From NCBI RefSeq assembly GCF_902498845.1, contig NZ_CABVLM010000018.1, forward strand, positions 1-64,000: DNA of 64,000 nt, given 5' to 3'. The position numbers and the translations under genes were made by a program. This DNA comes from Pseudoalteromonas rhizosphaerae. Its GTDB lineage: Bacteria > Pseudomonadota > Gammaproteobacteria > Enterobacterales > Alteromonadaceae. Numbering within the stretch: the first letter of the stretch is position 1; the number at the start of each line of letters is the position of its first letter. The notes beneath the pieces are model-generated. The model searched no databases. It had not been told where the DNA came from and saw only the letters and a program-made list of their open reading frames with translations. This document shows positions 62,471 to 64,000 of the stretch, piece by piece.

Positions 62471-63580
62471 CTACCAGTTTTGCATTTCTATTAATCTTGA
62501 CTCGGTGCGTGCGTATTCAAATGCCAGCTTTTTACCTTGATATAAATCAGCAATGCCAACCTCGCTACTCAGTATCAATAACTTGCCACGGTCGTAAAAT
62601 TCATCCACTAAAGCAATAAAGCGTCGCGCTTCATCGTCTAGTGTATGTTCTTGTAAATCTTGTTTTTCACGCTGATAGCTATCTTCAATACCATGCACTA
62701 TTTGCTTACCTGTTGCCGCAGCGCCCATTACTGGCACATTACAGATATACACACGCTGATAGTACTTTGCTAAATGAATATAATCAGCGGTACTACGCGG
62801 GCCTGAGCACAACGCCATAAAATCAAACATAATGGCATTATTGCTGAGCCTTAAACACGCCAGTTTACGCCCGTAAATAGAAATATCAGTTGCTGTTTGT
62901 AAGTTATCTGCAAAAGCCAAAAAATCAGCATCCAGTTCAGAGTTAGCCGAGCTGTTAAAATAATGAGTTGCGTGCTTACCAAAACGAAATCGGTGGTCAA
63001 CAGAGCCTGTGACATTAATAATATGACAATGCGCTTTAATTAACGCTATGGTGGGTAAAAAGCGCGCTCGCTGCAAGCCGTTATAATAAAGCTGCTCAGG
63101 TTGACAATTTGACGTAGCAACCAAAATGATGCCTTTGGCAAACAAGGCTTTAAATAGGCCGGCCATGATCATAGCATCGCCAATATCAGAGACAAAAAAC
63201 TCATCAAAACAAATTAGTCTCAGCGTTTCTGACCACTCATTGGCTATTTTATCCAGCGGGTTTTTAACCCCTTGCAACTGTCCTAGGCGAGTATGTACTT
63301 GAGCAATAAAATGATGGAAGTGTAACCGTGTTTTTTGTTTAATAGCTACAGTCTCAAAAAACACATCCATTAGCATCGATTTACCCCGTCCAACAGGTCC
63401 ATACAAATAAATGCCCTGCAAAGATACCGATTTTTGCCACCAATGATGCGGTTTATCAATGGCAATTGCGAGATTGTCTAGTGCATTTACCGCTGCTAAT
63501 TGGGCATCATCAAATTGCAATTTACCGGTGGCTATTTGCTGTTGATAATATGCTAATATTTGTCCGCTGTGTACTGTCAT
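62471..63580 (-). CDS. zapE: Cell-division ATPase ZapE (AFG1 family)
   Basis: 369 residues. Walker A YGPVGRGKSMLMD near 80, Walker B LICFDEFFVSDIGDAM near 130, sensor LVATSNCQPEQLYYNGLQRARFLP, and the Arg-finger region with GSVDHRFR. ZapE interacts with FtsZ and constricts division sites in E. coli, especially under low oxygen or heat. Divergent from rsuA across 58 bases. Confidence 0.93.
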   Translation of the reverse strand: MTVHSGQILAYYQQQIATGKLQFDDAQLAAVNALDNLAIAIDKPHHWWQKSVSLQGIYLYGPVGRGKSMLMDVFFETVAIKQKTRLHFHHFIAQVHTRLGQLQGVKNPLDKIANEWSETLRLICFDEFFVSDIGDAMIMAGLFKALFAKGIILVATSNCQPEQLYYNGLQRARFLPTIALIKAHCHIINVTGSVDHRFRFGKHATHYFNSSANSELDADFLAFADNLQTATDISIYGRKLACLRLSNNAIMFDFMALCSGPRSTADYIHLAKYYQRVYICNVPVMGAAATGKQIVHGIEDSYQREKQDLQEHTLDDEARRFIALVDEFYDRGKLLILSSEVGIADLYQGKKLAFEYARTESRLIEMQNW

Positions 63581-63638
63581 GCGTTATCACGATCCGTTAT
63601 ACTCGCCGCCATTGTAGTCGACTAGAAGTGTGAACCCA

Positions 63639-64000
63639 ATGAAATTCCCTTGCCGCCTAGATAAATTTATTAGCCATCTAGCAGAAACGCCACGCACCAA
63701 AGCGAGGGCAGGAATAAAGCGTAAAGATGCCAGCGTAAATGGCGAGGTGATCTGCGCTTATGATCATCCAATCACAGCAACTGATAACGTATTATGGCAA
63801 GGTAAGCCGCTAGTTTTTTTAGGTAAACGTTATTATATGCTGAATAAACCGGTCGGTTATGTATGCGCCAACAGTGACGAGTTACACCCAACGGTATTTG
63901 ATTTACTCGATGAACCTAACATGAGTGATTTTCATGTTGCAGGTCGGCTTGATCTCGATACGACTGGACTTGTGATCATTACCAATGATGGCGATTGGTC
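63639..64000 (+). CDS. rsuA: 16S rRNA pseudouridine(516) synthase (partial, runs off the window)
   Basis: The first ~120 residues are present. N-terminal S4-like RLDKFISHLAETPRTKARAG, then YYMLNKPVGYVCANSD and DFHVAGRLDLDTTGLVIITND, where the Asp in GRLDLDT is the catalytic residue. HPTVFDLLDEPNMS matches RsuA rather than RluB/E/F. The rest lies beyond position 64000. Confidence 0.93.
   Translation, partial: MKFPCRLDKFISHLAETPRTKARAGIKRKDASVNGEVICAYDHPITATDNVLWQGKPLVFLGKRYYMLNKPVGYVCANSDELHPTVFDLLDEPNMSDFHVAGRLDLDTTGLVIITNDGDW

Overview
The window is chromosomal DNA from a marine gammaproteobacterium of the Alteromonadales, most likely Pseudoalteromonas or a close relative. The evidence is gene order (ftsY-ftsE-ftsX-rpoH divergent from rsmD; rpsU-yqeY-dnaG-rpoD; prmA; dusB-fis; purH-purD), AT-leaning composition, and protein sequences close to those of E. 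coli, Vibrio and Shewanella. No rRNA, tRNA, CRISPR array, complete insertion sequence or replication origin was seen.

Layout. 1-3850: an AT-rich insertion-like segment with one large PHP + ABC-type ATPase gene of the TrlF type, flanked by oppositely oriented copies of a dispersed repeat and by 7-bp tandem repeats. 3860-6810: a chemoreceptor and two small membrane proteins. 7011-11955: rpoH, ftsX, ftsE and ftsY on the minus strand; ftsY carries about twenty 15-residue repeats, and a perfect CIRCE operator overlaps the inferred start of rpoH transcription. 12169-24025: housekeeping genes on the plus strand (rsmD, rpsU, yqeY, dnaG, rpoD, prmA, dusB, fis, purH, a secreted methyltransferase, purD). 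24118-30385: two multidomain cyclic-di-GMP proteins around a DUF2797 zinc protein. 30463-37000: an envelope gene cluster with a repeat lipoprotein, a c-type cytochrome lipoprotein, a heme-motif barrel protein, an ECF sigma factor with its anti-sigma factor, and a second barrel. 37055-38868: a secreted leucine-rich-repeat protein and hemB.

39127-52937 is the largest accessory unit: six co-directional genes, two tandem DUF4132 giants followed by a MoxR-type AAA+ ATPase, a DUF5682 protein, a VWA protein and a SWIM zinc-finger protein. It corresponds to the uncharacterised E. coli yehI-yehL-yehM-yehP-yehQ cluster, with the DUF4132 component duplicated. AAA+ ATPase plus VWA pairs usually act as chaperone or remodelling machines, and the overlapping genes suggest one multi-subunit assembly. 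This is the best candidate for an undescribed system here.

53277-59427 holds mostly minus-strand enzymes and lipoproteins (DKNYY protein, histone-deacetylase-like hydrolase, class C serine hydrolase, gamma-glutamylcyclotransferase, LysE exporter, CreA). 59532-60099 has a decayed outer-membrane gene and a CHMI isomerase. 60286-61316 looks like a small integrase-less run of integron-type cassettes encoding a HEPN-like protein and an unknown 82-residue protein. 61421-64000 has a two-helix membrane protein, zapE and the start of rsuA, which runs off the window.

Functions rest on motif recognition and family memory; no database search was possible.
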